The notes below the pieces were generated by a model. The model searched no databases. It was not told the origin of the DNA and saw only the letters and a program-made list of their open reading frames with translations. A stretch of DNA of 64,000 nucleotides from Limnohabitans sp. Jir72 (GTDB taxonomy: Bacteria; Pseudomonadota; Gammaproteobacteria; Burkholderiales; Burkholderiaceae_C). This document shows positions 46,169 to 55,794 of the stretch, one piece after another. The stretch's first letter is position 1. Every line of letters begins with the position of its first letter. Both the position numbers and the translations under genes were made by a program. The stretch is taken from positions 1-64,000 of the forward strand of contig NZ_NESC01000013.1 in assembly GCF_003063575.1 (NCBI RefSeq). Reading direction: 5' to 3'.

Positions 46169-47011
46169 ATGAAATTTCAAGGTACCGAAAAATACGTCGC
46201 CACCCAAGACCTGATGCTCGCCGTCAACGCCGCCATCACCCTCAAACGCCCCCTGCTGGTCAAAGGCGAACCAGGCACGGGCAAGACCATGCTGGCCGAG
46301 GAAGTGTCCGAAGCGCTGAACTTGCCGCTGTTGCAGTGGCACATCAAGTCGACCACCAAGGCCCAGCAAGGCTTGTACGAATACGACGCCGTGAGCCGCC
46401 TGCGCGACAGCCAACTGGGTGAGGCCAAGGTCAAGGACATCGAGAACTACATCATCAAAGGGGTGCTCTGGCAAGCCTTCACTTCCGAGACACCAGTGGC
46501 CATCCTGATCGACGAGATCGACAAGGCCGACATCGAGTTCCCGAACGACTTGCTGCGCGAGATCGACCGCATGGAGTTTTATTGCTACGAGACGCGCCAG
46601 CTGATCAAGGCCAAGACCCGCCCGCTGGTGTTCATCACCTCCAACAACGAAAAAGAGCTGCCCGACGCATTCTTGCGCCGCTGCTTTTTCCACTACATCA
46701 AGTTCCCCGAAGCGGAAACCATGAAGCAGATCGTGGACGTGCACTTCCCCACGCTCAAAAAAGACCTGCTGGCCCTGGCACTCAAGACGTTTTACGACGT
46801 GCGCAACCTGCCGGGCCTGAAGAAAAAGCCCTCCACCAGTGAGCTGCTGGACTGGCTCAAGCTGTTGGTGGCCGAAGACATCCCACTCGAAGCCTTGCAA
46901 AGCGCCGACCAAAAAGTGGCTGTGCCGCCGCTGGTGGGTGCCCTGCTCAAAAACGAGCAAGACGTCACTTTGTTTGAAAAGCTGGTCTTCATGAACCAGC
47001 GCAACCGCTGA
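46169..47011 (+). CDS. MoxR-family AAA+ ATPase
   Basis: This 280-aa ATPase acts as a chaperone in partnership with a VWA-domain protein. Walker A is LVKGEPGTGKTMLAEEVSEA, Walker B region AILIDEIDKAD, sensor-1 FITSNNEKELPDAFLRRCFF. Its usual VWA partner is at 48978, but two to three accessory genes sit between. First gene of a run with gaps no larger than 22 nt to tamB. Confidence 0.94.
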   Translation: MKFQGTEKYVATQDLMLAVNAAITLKRPLLVKGEPGTGKTMLAEEVSEALNLPLLQWHIKSTTKAQQGLYEYDAVSRLRDSQLGEAKVKDIENYIIKGVLWQAFTSETPVAILIDEIDKADIEFPNDLLREIDRMEFYCYETRQLIKAKTRPLVFITSNNEKELPDAFLRRCFFHYIKFPEAETMKQIVDVHFPTLKKDLLALALKTFYDVRNLPGLKKKPSTSELLDWLKLLVAEDIPLEALQSADQKVAVPPLVGALLKNEQDVTLFEKLVFMNQRNR

Positions 47012-47022
47012 AGCCACACGGC

Positions 47023-47268
47023 ATGTCGGCTCGCCAACTCTTGCTCGAAGGCATTTCAGACGCCATCGGCTTTGTCGGAGGCGCTTTGGCCGGTTACTGG
47101 CTGGGCCAGCTCCTGGGCTGGAACCTGTTCAGCGCAGGCTACAGCGGCACCAGCATCGGCGCGATCTTGCTGGTCGGTCTGGGCGGCGGCGGTGGTCTGC
47201 AGCTGGCCCGCCACTGGCGTGCCAAACAAAATGGCCGCACCCAGCCAAACGATTCGGAGTCCCGATGA
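47023..47268 (+). CDS. Small membrane protein of unknown function
   Basis: This 81-aa protein has two hydrophobic segments, ISDAIGFVGGALAGYWLGQL and GTSIGAILLVGLGGGGGLQL, with glycine-zipper-like spacing and a charged C-terminus. I do not recognise a family. It begins 11 nt after moxR and overlaps the GNAT gene by 4 nt, so it is very likely co-translated with it. Confidence 0.65.
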   Translation: MSARQLLLEGISDAIGFVGGALAGYWLGQLLGWNLFSAGYSGTSIGAILLVGLGGGGGLQLARHWRAKQNGRTQPNDSESR

Positions 47269-47888
47269 GCCTGTTTGCCGCACCCGTCACCCTGAGTGGC
47301 CAGCATGTGAAGCTCGTGCCACTGGCACCCGCGCACCACGACAACCTGGTCCAGGCGGTGCAAGACGGCCAATTGTGGAACCACTGGTACACCGCCATCC
47401 CCCACCCCGAGGCCATGGCCACTGAAATCACACGCCGCTTGGACCTGCAGGCCAAAGGCAGCATGTGCGCCTTTGCCGTGATCGACCCGGCAACAGACCA
47501 AGCGGTGGGCATGACCACCTACATGAACATCGACGCGGCCAACCGCCGCGTCGAAATCGGCTCGACCTGGTACCGCCAAAGCGTGCAGCGCACGCTCATG
47601 AACACACAAGCCAAGCGCCTTTTGCTGGCCCATGCGTTTGAGCAACTGAACTGCATCGCAGTGGAGTTCCGCACGCATTTTTTTAACCAGCAAAGCCGCC
47701 GCGCCATTGAGCGCCTGGGTGCCAAGCTCGACGGCGTGCTGCGCAGCCACCAGATCAACCCGCACCCTCTGGCTGCTGGCACACTGCGCGACACATGTGT
47801 GTACAGCATCATTGCCAGTGAGTGGCCCACGGTGAAAGCTCACCTGGACCACCAACTTCGCCGCCAACGCGAGATCATCCCAGACTGA
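47265..47888 (+). CDS. GNAT-family N-acetyltransferase (RimJ/RimL type)
   Basis: This 207-aa acetyltransferase starts with LSGQHVKLVPLAPAHHDNLV. The acetyl-CoA region has RRVEIGSTWYRQSVQRTLMN, then LLLAHAFEQLNCIAVEFRTH and SRRAIERLGAKLDGVLRSHQ, the RimJ/RimL pattern. The substrate (protein N-terminus or small molecule) is unknown. It is commonly found between moxR and vwa genes in related bacteria. Confidence 0.88.
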   Translation: MSLFAAPVTLSGQHVKLVPLAPAHHDNLVQAVQDGQLWNHWYTAIPHPEAMATEITRRLDLQAKGSMCAFAVIDPATDQAVGMTTYMNIDAANRRVEIGSTWYRQSVQRTLMNTQAKRLLLAHAFEQLNCIAVEFRTHFFNQQSRRAIERLGAKLDGVLRSHQINPHPLAAGTLRDTCVYSIIASEWPTVKAHLDHQLRRQREIIPD

Positions 47889-47903
47889 TTGCAGGAGACG
47901 CCC

Positions 47904-48125
47904 ATGACCACTCTCATTGAGCAAATTCACCAACTCAGTACGTCTGAAAAAATCCAATTGGTTCAGCAAGTCTGGGATGACATTGCACAAGCCCCACAAA
48001 GCGTGCCTCCTGTTCCTGAGTTGGTTCAACAGGAAGTCCTGCGTCGCTCGGCATGGAGCCATGCAAATCCTCAAGTTTCTTCCAGCTTGCAAGACATTGC
48101 GCAGCGTCTCGGCGTCAAGCTGTGA
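47904..48125 (+). CDS. Antitoxin of a RelE/ParE-type module (addiction module family)
   Basis: This 73-aa protein starts TTLIEQIHQLSTSEKIQLVQ and has VWDDIAQ, matching the TIGR02574-like addiction module component family. AGGAG 8 nt upstream supports ATG 47904. It overlaps the toxin gene by 4 nt. It would bind the toxin and repress the pair's promoter. Confidence 0.85.
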   Translation: MTTLIEQIHQLSTSEKIQLVQQVWDDIAQAPQSVPPVPELVQQEVLRRSAWSHANPQVSSSLQDIAQRLGVKL

Positions 48126-48418
48126 GCTATAACGTCCGCTTTGCGCCAGATGCCGAGCTGGACTTGGTGGAGGCTTACGCGTGGTACGAAGATCAGTCTA
48201 CGGGGTTGGGGACGGAACTTTTACGACAAATCAGCATCCAGGAGGCACGACTGAGGCGCAATCCTTTAGTGCATGCCGTGGCCTACGCTCACATTCGTCG
48301 GGTGTTCTTGGGCCGCTTTCCCTATGCACTGCATTTTGAAATCTTGGGTGATACGGTCCTTGTTTTGGCCTGTATCCATCAATACCGATCACCTCGCATT
48401 TGGCCTCAAGTGCAATAG
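48122..48418 (+). CDS. RelE/ParE-family toxin
   Basis: This 98-aa protein starts at GTG 48122 with SYNVRFAPDAELDLVEAYAW and continues YEDQSTGLGTELLRQI and IRRVFLGRFPYALHFEILGD, the fold of ParE/RelE toxins; the end is VLVLACIHQYRSPRIWPQVQ. It probably targets gyrase or ribosome-bound mRNA, but which cannot be told. The GTG start overlaps the antitoxin stop. Confidence 0.85.
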   Translation: MSYNVRFAPDAELDLVEAYAWYEDQSTGLGTELLRQISIQEARLRRNPLVHAVAYAHIRRVFLGRFPYALHFEILGDTVLVLACIHQYRSPRIWPQVQ

Positions 48419-48420
48419 CC

Positions 48421-48984
48421 ATGGATAAAGAAGACATTCCTTTTTCGAAAAGCCAACAACAATGGCTGATGTGGGTCCCACTTTCGATCGCAGCAGTGGT
48501 CTTGGGTGTTGACTACAGGCAGTTCGTTAAGCCCTCGTGGGCAATGGATTTTTGGCAACTCGTTAACCCTCAATTGAGTGAAGACGCCAGCAAGTGGGGC
48601 ACCTTTGGTGACTACTTTGGTGGCTTGCTCCATCCTGTAATCTCTGCCTGCACCTTATTTGTGGCAGTTGGTGTTTGGAAATTTCAAGAAAAAGAGGTTT
48701 CGCCACACCACAACCCCAATAAGCAAGCCAAATTTGGCGCAAGTACTGCTGAATTGATTACAGGTAGAGCCGCCTTGCAAGATTGGCGAATCGCACTGGA
48801 GCAACAGACAAACAACGGCAAAGGCTGGTGTGATCTACTTGACTCAGAAAAAATCGCCACAGAATATGGCTTGCTTCAAGGCCTGCATCCAGACCGAAAA
48901 GTAAAGTTCGAAAAGTTGCTGAGCGAAAATCGCAACTTGTTTTCCACCCCCCCAGACGTGGAGAAAGAAACCACCTCATGCTGA
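48421..48984 (+). CDS. Hypothetical membrane protein, possibly truncated
   Basis: This 187-aa protein has helix 1 QQWLMWVPLSIAAVVLGVDY and helix 2 YFGGLLHPVISACTLFVAVG, joined by the motif WGTFGDYFGGLL, which recurs in hypothetical membrane proteins of phage-resistance or accessory regions. The rest is a soluble tail, LITGRAALQDWRIALEQQTN onward. No enzyme motif is visible. It follows the toxin gene by 2 nt and overlaps the VWA gene by 7 nt. Confidence 0.6.
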   Translation: MDKEDIPFSKSQQQWLMWVPLSIAAVVLGVDYRQFVKPSWAMDFWQLVNPQLSEDASKWGTFGDYFGGLLHPVISACTLFVAVGVWKFQEKEVSPHHNPNKQAKFGASTAELITGRAALQDWRIALEQQTNNGKGWCDLLDSEKIATEYGLLQGLHPDRKVKFEKLLSENRNLFSTPPDVEKETTSC

Positions 48985-50162
48985 TCGATTTTTTCTACAC
49001 CCTTCGCGCCGCCAAAGTGCCTGTCTCGGTGCGCGAGTTCCTTACCCTGCTCGAAGCCCTGCAAGCCAACGTGGTGGGGCCCACATCGGACGCCTGCAGC
49101 ATCGACGACTTCTACCACCTGAGCCGCACCGTGCTGGTCAAGGACGAAAAGCACTTCGACAAGTTCGACAAGGCTTTCGGTGCCTACTTCAAGGGCGTGG
49201 AGATGCTGACCGATTTCACCAAGGAAATTCCGCTCGACTGGCTGGAGCAGATCCTCAAAAAAGAACTCACCCCCGAGCAAAAAGCGGCCATCGAGAAGAT
49301 GGGTTGGGACGAGTTGATGGAGACGCTCAAAAAGCGCCTCGACGAGCAAAAAGAGCGCCACGAAGGCGGCAACAAGTGGATCGGCACGGGCGGCACCTCG
49401 CCGTTTGGCAATGGCGGCCAAAACCCGCAAGGCATCCGCATTGGCGGCAAAGGGGGCAACCGCAATGCCGTCAAGGTTTGGGACCAACGCGCCTACAAGG
49501 ACTACGACGACCAGCAAGAGCTGGGCACCCGCAACATCAAGGTGGCACTGCGCCGTCTGCGCCGCTTTGCCCGCGAAGGCTCCATCGAAGAGTTGGACCT
49601 GGACGGCACCATTCGCAAAACGGCGGCCAATGCCGGGTATCTGGACATCCAGATGCGCCCAGAACGCCACAACAACGTCAAAGTGCTGCTGCTCATGGAC
49701 GTGGGCGGCACCATGGACGACCACATCGCCCGCGTTGAAGAAATGTTCTCCGCCGTCAAGGCCGAATTCAAGCACCTGGACTTCTATTACTTCCACAACT
49801 GCGTGTACGACTTCATGTGGAAGAACAACAAGCGCCGATTTGCCGAAAAATTTGCCACCTGGGACATCCTGCGCAAGTACAACAAGGACTACAAGCTGAT
49901 CTTCATCGGGGACGCGACCATGAGCCCCTATGAGATTTTGCAAAAAGGCGGCAGCGTCGAATACAACAACGAAGAAGCGGGTGCCGAATGGTTGCAGCGC
50001 CTGACGCACACCTTCCCCAAATTCGCCTGGATCAACCCCGAGCCACAAGGCGTGTGGCAATACCGTCAAAGCATTTCAATCATTCAGCAACTCATGAGCC
50101 AACGGATGTTTCCCCTGACCCTCAAGGGCTTGGAAGATGCCATGCGTTTGCTGAGCAAGTGA
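48978..50162 (+). CDS. VWA-domain protein, CoxE-like partner of MoxR
   Basis: This 394-aa protein opens MLIDFFYTLRAAKVPVSVRE. The C-terminal half is a von Willebrand A domain with a MIDAS-like KVLLLMDVGGTMDDHI at about residues 234-249 and the second site GDATMSPYEI. The unusual GGT in the MIDAS (rather than GSS) is normal for this family. It works with MoxR in assembly or cofactor insertion of an unidentified client. It overlaps tamA by 4 nt. Confidence 0.9.
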   Translation: MLIDFFYTLRAAKVPVSVREFLTLLEALQANVVGPTSDACSIDDFYHLSRTVLVKDEKHFDKFDKAFGAYFKGVEMLTDFTKEIPLDWLEQILKKELTPEQKAAIEKMGWDELMETLKKRLDEQKERHEGGNKWIGTGGTSPFGNGGQNPQGIRIGGKGGNRNAVKVWDQRAYKDYDDQQELGTRNIKVALRRLRRFAREGSIEELDLDGTIRKTAANAGYLDIQMRPERHNNVKVLLLMDVGGTMDDHIARVEEMFSAVKAEFKHLDFYYFHNCVYDFMWKNNKRRFAEKFATWDILRKYNKDYKLIFIGDATMSPYEILQKGGSVEYNNEEAGAEWLQRLTHTFPKFAWINPEPQGVWQYRQSISIIQQLMSQRMFPLTLKGLEDAMRLLSK

Positions 50163-51958
50163 ATCTGCGCACTTGTATTCAGACTCTGCTGCTGGTCTGC
50201 AGCCTCTGGTGCAAACTGGCTTTGGCCGATGCCCCCGCCGTCGAAACACCCCGAGAGCCCTTGGCCTTTGAGTTGACCGTCCAGGCCAATGAAAAAGACA
50301 CCGCTGCATGGATGACGCAGCACCTGGAATTGCAGCGTTACAAAAACCTGTCTGATCTCGATGACCAAGAAATGGCCAAACTGCTGCGCGATGCCGATGT
50401 GCAAGCGCATGAACTGCTGGCCACGCAAGGCTACTTCAACCCCCAACTGCAGTGGCAGCTGGACACCACCCCCACGCCTACACACCTGCGCCACGTGAAG
50501 CTGGGCATCGTTGTGGGCCCTGCAGCCCGCATCACCGACATCCAGATCAATTGGCAAGGCGACATTGCCCAGCGCGCCGAGGCCGAGCAACAGCGAGCGC
50601 AAGTGGTCACCGACTGGGCTTTGCCGTCTGGACAGGATTTCAGCCAGAGCCAGTGGAGCCTGGCCAAATCCAAAGCGCTCAGGCAAGTGCAAGCCGAGCG
50701 TTACCCGCACGCACAGATTGCGCAAAGTCAGGCCGATGTAGACGCACAAAGCAACCAGGTGCGCCTGTCACTCACCATCGATTCGGGCTCTCAAGTCACG
50801 ATCGGGCCCGTGCTCATCACAGGCACGGAACGCTACAGCGCCGAACAAGCCGAGCGCCTGGCGCATTTGAAAACGGGCGCTGTCTACAAACAAAGCGATC
50901 TCTTGATGGCCCAGCAACGCCTGGTGGCCAGCGGTTTTTACGATGCGGTGTTCGTCTCGCTCGACCCCGATGGGCCCGTGGACGCCACCCCGGTCAAGGT
51001 GGAGTTGAGAGAAACACTGCGCCAGAAATGGGTCATGGGCCTGGGTGTGCGCAGCGACAGCGGACCACGCCTGACGGCCGAGTACACCCAAAACCGCCTG
51101 CCCGGGCTGGGCTGGCGCGGCGTGACGAAATTGTCGGTCGACAAAAAACTGCAGTCTTGGAGCCTGGACCTGCTGGCACCACCCGATGAAGACCTGTGGC
51201 GCTGGAACGGCGCTGCCCAACTGGAACACCAGCAATTGGTGGGCTACGAAGTGAGCAGCCAACGTTGGCGCTATGGCCGCACCCAGCGCGAAGAAAGAAC
51301 CGACCGCTCCTATTACGCGCAGTACGACGCCTCGAGCAGCACAGGCTCGCTGGTCGGTCAACGCGAATCGGTCAGCGCCAACTACGCCTGGACTTGGCGC
51401 CGTTACGACAGCCTGCCCTTCCCCACCCAAGGCATTGGCGGCAGCCTGGAGCTGGGCTCGGGCGTGAGTCTGGGCACGCAGCATGAAGTGTTCACCCGCT
51501 GGCTGGCGCGTGCCTTGTGGCTGCAACCCCTGGGCAGCGCATCAGGGCGTCTGGCCGTGCGCGCAGAGGCGGGCAGCGTGATCAGCCGAGACACCTCAGG
51601 CCTGCCCACCACGCAGCTGTTTTTGGCCGGTGGCGACAACAGCGTGCGCGGCTATGCCCCGTCCAGCATCGGCATCACGCAAAGCAATGGCGCCGTCGCC
51701 CCTGGCCGCTACTTGGCCACGGGCAGTGTGGAATGGCAGCGCCCCATCCGCTGGAACCAACAAGGCACCGATTGGGAAAGCGCGGTGTTTGTGGACGCCG
51801 GTGCGGTGTCCGATGACATGCACCAGCTCAAAGCGCTGGTGGGTTATGGCGTGGGTGCCCGCTGGCGCAGCCCCATCGGCCCGCTGCGGGTGGACCTGGC
51901 TTACGGCCAGGCGGTGCAGAAATTGCGTTTGCATCTGAGCGTGGGCTTTGTCTTTTGA
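50159..51958 (+). CDS. tamA: TamA-like Omp85-family outer-membrane assembly factor
   Basis: This protein of about 599 aa begins with GTG 50159 and a signal peptide (IQTLLLVCSLWCKLALADA). POTRA domains occupy about residues 30-270 (VTIGPVLITGTERYSAEQAE), followed by a 16-strand barrel; RGYAPSSIGITQ is the typical RGY motif, and the C-terminal LRLHLSVGFVF ends in Phe. With TamB it inserts outer-membrane proteins. Overlaps tamB by one base. Confidence 0.9.
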   Translation: MNLRTCIQTLLLVCSLWCKLALADAPAVETPREPLAFELTVQANEKDTAAWMTQHLELQRYKNLSDLDDQEMAKLLRDADVQAHELLATQGYFNPQLQWQLDTTPTPTHLRHVKLGIVVGPAARITDIQINWQGDIAQRAEAEQQRAQVVTDWALPSGQDFSQSQWSLAKSKALRQVQAERYPHAQIAQSQADVDAQSNQVRLSLTIDSGSQVTIGPVLITGTERYSAEQAERLAHLKTGAVYKQSDLLMAQQRLVASGFYDAVFVSLDPDGPVDATPVKVELRETLRQKWVMGLGVRSDSGPRLTAEYTQNRLPGLGWRGVTKLSVDKKLQSWSLDLLAPPDEDLWRWNGAAQLEHQQLVGYEVSSQRWRYGRTQREERTDRSYYAQYDASSSTGSLVGQRESVSANYAWTWRRYDSLPFPTQGIGGSLELGSGVSLGTQHEVFTRWLARALWLQPLGSASGRLAVRAEAGSVISRDTSGLPTTQLFLAGGDNSVRGYAPSSIGITQSNGAVAPGRYLATGSVEWQRPIRWNQQGTDWESAVFVDAGAVSDDMHQLKALVGYGVGARWRSPIGPLRVDLAYGQAVQKLRLHLSVGFVF

Positions 51959-54900
51959 TGAGCCACAACACCGCCAACACCGCCAACGACCAGCAGCCCA
52001 AGCCGCGCAGCAAACTGCGCCGGCTGGGCCTGCGCCTGGGTCTGCTCCTGGGTCTGATCTTGAGCGGTGCAGTTCTGGTTCTGAGCGCGCTGTGGTGGTG
52101 GGCGGGCACGCCAGGCTCTTTGGCCAGCACGCTGAATCTGGCCGCCCGACTGATGCCCACCAGCCAGCGCCTGAGCACCGATCTGGTCAACGGGAGCTTG
52201 CGCCACGGTGGGCAAGTGGGCCAATGGCATTGGCAACAAGGCGCATTGCAAGTGCATGGTGAGCAAACCGCCTTCACGCTGGACTGGCCACGCCTTTGGC
52301 AAGGCCATTTGCCACTGGCGCAATTGCATCTGGGGCATCTGAAGATCGATGACCAGAACCCGGCGAGCGAACCCACCCCACCCACCACCTTGTATTGGCC
52401 GCTGCACATCGATCTACCTTGGCAAATCGACCGGCTCGAATGGGCGGGGCCTCCGGCCTTCGAGGCCTTGGGCCTGCAAGGTCACTACCGTTACGACGGC
52501 AGCGAGCACCGTCTGGAGGTGCAGCCGTTTGAGGTGGCGCAAGGCCGCTACAGTGTGCAGGCCCGACTGCAAGCGGCAGCGCCCATGGCCCTGCACGCCA
52601 GCTTGCAAGGCCAGGTCCACACCATGGGTCCTGCGGGCAGCAAGCCCTTGACGCTCACCGCCCAAGCCACGGCCGAAGGCACCCTGTCGGGCCTGTCAGC
52701 CGCTTTGGCGGTCAAAGCGCAACTGCAACCGAGCAGCGCCACAGCTTCTGGCACAGGCATGCAGCTGCAAGTGCAGGCGCAAATCCACCCCTGGCAAGCC
52801 CAGGCCATCACGCAAGCCCAGGCCGACTGGCAGCAATTGGATCTGGCCGCACTCTGGCCCGGCGCACCCCAAACCCGTCTGGAGGGCCAAGCCTCGGTCA
52901 CGCCCGAGGGCTCGGGTTGGATGATCCAGGGCCAGCTGAACAACCAAAACCCCGGCCCCTGGGACCGGCATGCCCTGCCCCTGAGCCACTTGAGCGCCCA
53001 ACTGCACCGCCCAAGCCATGGCCTGTGGCAGATCAAGCAACTGCAGGCCAAGGTGGCAGGCGGTCAAGTGCAAGGCGAAGGACAGCAAACCCCAGCTGGC
53101 TGGACAGGCCAGGTCAACATCGCAGGGGTCCAGCCCGAGCTGCTGCACACCGCCATGGCCGCAGGTGCACTGAACGGACAGATCAAGGCACAGGCCACCG
53201 ACGCACGCACCGTGGCCATTCAAGTCGACCTCCAAGGCGCAAGCACCTTGGGCAAAAACGCCACCGGCCTTCGCTGGGACAAACTGCACCTGCAAGGCCA
53301 ATGGCAAGCCGCCCTTTGGAAGATCGAGTCCCTGGAGGTTCAGGCGGCGGACGCCAAGCTGCAAGCGCAGTTCAGCTTCGCGCCCCAACAGCAATCTGCG
53401 CAAGGGCAAGTCGAATGGCAATGGCCCGGCATGAAAGCCCAAGCCCAGGGCGTGCTGGCCCCCAAGCAAGGTCAAGGCCATCTGCAAGTCGCCATGAGCG
53501 ATGCCGCGCTCAGCATGGCCTGGCTCAAGCGCTGGCCCGGTTGGGCCGAACGGCTGCAAGGCTGGCAAGCCTCGGGGCCTGCGCAATTGAATGCGCAGTG
53601 GCAAGGCGGCTACCGTCAGGCCGATGCGCCCATTCAAATGCGCGTGACACTGCCCAGCTTGAGCACATCAGCCAAGGGGCCAAACGCCTGGCAGCTGCAG
53701 CACAGCCAGGTCACATTACAAGGCAGCTTGCAGGCATTGCAAGCGAGCATCGAGGCACGCTGGCTGAGCGGAACGCAAACCGTTCAAATGCAATCTCAAG
53801 CCAGCGCCAGCAGCACCGCGCTGTTGGACGGGCCATGGCAAGGCAAGATCCAGAGCGCATCGGTGCAGGTGTCATCGCCTGAACGCAGCGCGTCCTGGAA
53901 AGCCCTGCTGCAAGAAGCTGTGGCCTGGCAATGGACGCCTTCCGCCATCCACGATGTGGCGCAGTGGCAGGCTGGTCGCATTGCGGTGGAAGGCCCATCC
54001 CCCGGACAAGCCATGCTGCGTTGGGAAGCCGGGCAATGGCAGTCACGCACCTTGGCGACCAAAGGGGCAGTTGCAGCACGCCACACCTCCACCACAGCGC
54101 TGAATGCCCAGATCGATGATCTGCCCTTGAGCTGGTTACCCCTCGGCTTGGGCTCAGAAATCCAAAGCGATGTGATGCTCAAAGGCCAGATCCGGCTGGA
54201 ACAAGCCGAGGCTTTGCACGTCCGTGCAGGGCTCGAACGCAGCCGAGGCGACTTGCGCATTGGCGCTGAGAACGCCCCCGGACAGCGCATCAATTCCGGT
54301 CTGCGGGACGCACGCGTGGGACTGGTGATTGACAACGAAGACGTCCAAGTCCAACTCAATTGGGACAGCGAACAAATGGGCCAACTGCAGGCGCAAGCCC
54401 AAACCCACCTGAGCCACGACACCCAAGGTTGGCATTGGCCCTCGCAAGCCCCGGTATCGGGCCAACTGAAGGCCAAGCTGCCCCGCGTGGGCGCATGGTC
54501 CTTGCTGGCACCACCGGGCTGGCGCGTGCAAGGCACACTGGACACCCAACTCGAACTCTCGGGCACCCGCCAAGACCCGCAGTGGCAAGGCCATGTGCAG
54601 GCCAACAACCTGGCCGTGCGTTCGGCCGTGCAGGGCATCGAGTTCAGCCAAGGCCAATTGCGCGCACGGGTACACGGCCAGCAAGTGGACCTGGAGCAAT
54701 TGAGCTTGCGCGGCGCAGGCACCCAAGGTGGCGAACTCCAGACCCAAGGTCAGCTGATCTGGCTCCCCCCCGCAGCAGGCATGGCCAACACATCGCCCCT
54801 GGGCCAGGTGGACATGGTGCTCAACCTGCAAGCCAAGGCCCTGCGGGTGAGCAACCGTGCCGACCGGCGACTGGCCATCTCCGGTCAAGTCAAAGCCCAA

Positions 54901-55794
54901 ATGCACCAAGGCCAACTGCAGTTGCGCGGACAAATCCAGGCCGATCAAGGCCTGTTCATCCTGGCCGAAGACAGCACCCCCACCTTGGGGCAAGACGTGG
55001 TGGTCACCCACCCACGATCGACCAAAGCGCCGCTCAAAACAGAGGCCTCCGCGCAAGGCGTGTCCATGATCGGCACGCCCGATGTGCAAGTCACACTGGA
55101 CCTGGGGCCGGACTTTCAGATCCAAGGCCATGGCTTGACCACGCGTTTGGCAGGCAAATTGAATGTGCTCAGCAACACCAGCACCAAAGGCATTCCACGA
55201 TTGACCGGCGAAGTCAGCACCGAAGGCGGTCGCTACAAAGCCTATGGGCAAAACCTGAACATCGAAACCGGTTTGTTGCGCTTCAACGGGCCCTCCGACA
55301 ACCCCTTGCTGGAGATTCTGGCCATCCGTCCCAACCTCTCGCAACGCGTGGGGGTGCAAATCAGCGGCAGCGCCATCACCCCCAAGGTGCGCCTGTACTC
55401 CGACCCCGAGTTGCCCGATGCCGACAAACTGGCCTGGCTGGTGCTGGGACGGTCTGGCGCCAACGGCGGTGCCGAGTCGGCCGTCTTGCAGCAAGCGGCC
55501 CTGGCCTTGTTCAGTGGCAATGGCAAAACATTGAGCGGTGAAATGGCCGGTGCCCTGGGCTTGGACGAGATTTCGCTGGCCAACGGCAGCCGCAGCGACA
55601 CGACCGCCACAGGCGCAGCTGTCACGCTGGGCAAGCGCCTGTCCAAAGACTTTTACCTGGTCTACGAAACCAGCCTCAAAGGCACTTTCGGCAGCTTCTA
55701 TGTGTTCTACGACCTCTCGCGCCGCCTGACCTTGCGGGCTCAAGCGGGACAGGACAATGCACTCGACTTGATCTACACCGTGCGCAGGGATTGA
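51958..55794 (+). CDS. tamB: TamB-like translocation/assembly module (DUF490)
   Basis: This protein of about 1278 aa has one N-terminal membrane helix (LGLRLGLLLGLILSGAVLVL, residues ~24-44), a very long beta-taco-type periplasmic region with repeated Q-rich strands, and a C-terminal DUF490 domain ending DNALDLIYTVRRD. GEVSTEGGRYKAYGQNLNIE and LVLGRSGANGG are canonical. It spans the periplasm as TamA's partner and may carry lipids. Last gene of the moxR run. Confidence 0.93.
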   Translation: MSHNTANTANDQQPKPRSKLRRLGLRLGLLLGLILSGAVLVLSALWWWAGTPGSLASTLNLAARLMPTSQRLSTDLVNGSLRHGGQVGQWHWQQGALQVHGEQTAFTLDWPRLWQGHLPLAQLHLGHLKIDDQNPASEPTPPTTLYWPLHIDLPWQIDRLEWAGPPAFEALGLQGHYRYDGSEHRLEVQPFEVAQGRYSVQARLQAAAPMALHASLQGQVHTMGPAGSKPLTLTAQATAEGTLSGLSAALAVKAQLQPSSATASGTGMQLQVQAQIHPWQAQAITQAQADWQQLDLAALWPGAPQTRLEGQASVTPEGSGWMIQGQLNNQNPGPWDRHALPLSHLSAQLHRPSHGLWQIKQLQAKVAGGQVQGEGQQTPAGWTGQVNIAGVQPELLHTAMAAGALNGQIKAQATDARTVAIQVDLQGASTLGKNATGLRWDKLHLQGQWQAALWKIESLEVQAADAKLQAQFSFAPQQQSAQGQVEWQWPGMKAQAQGVLAPKQGQGHLQVAMSDAALSMAWLKRWPGWAERLQGWQASGPAQLNAQWQGGYRQADAPIQMRVTLPSLSTSAKGPNAWQLQHSQVTLQGSLQALQASIEARWLSGTQTVQMQSQASASSTALLDGPWQGKIQSASVQVSSPERSASWKALLQEAVAWQWTPSAIHDVAQWQAGRIAVEGPSPGQAMLRWEAGQWQSRTLATKGAVAARHTSTTALNAQIDDLPLSWLPLGLGSEIQSDVMLKGQIRLEQAEALHVRAGLERSRGDLRIGAENAPGQRINSGLRDARVGLVIDNEDVQVQLNWDSEQMGQLQAQAQTHLSHDTQGWHWPSQAPVSGQLKAKLPRVGAWSLLAPPGWRVQGTLDTQLELSGTRQDPQWQGHVQANNLAVRSAVQGIEFSQGQLRARVHGQQVDLEQLSLRGAGTQGGELQTQGQLIWLPPAAGMANTSPLGQVDMVLNLQAKALRVSNRADRRLAISGQVKAQMHQGQLQLRGQIQADQGLFILAEDSTPTLGQDVVVTHPRSTKAPLKTEASAQGVSMIGTPDVQVTLDLGPDFQIQGHGLTTRLAGKLNVLSNTSTKGIPRLTGEVSTEGGRYKAYGQNLNIETGLLRFNGPSDNPLLEILAIRPNLSQRVGVQISGSAITPKVRLYSDPELPDADKLAWLVLGRSGANGGAESAVLQQAALALFSGNGKTLSGEMAGALGLDEISLANGSRSDTTATGAAVTLGKRLSKDFYLVYETSLKGTFGSFYVFYDLSRRLTLRAQAGQDNALDLIYTVRRD

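Noticed and set aside
54154-55743. 529-codon minus-strand frame opposite tamB
   Set aside because: Antisense to the conserved DUF490 region, with no recognisable domain.
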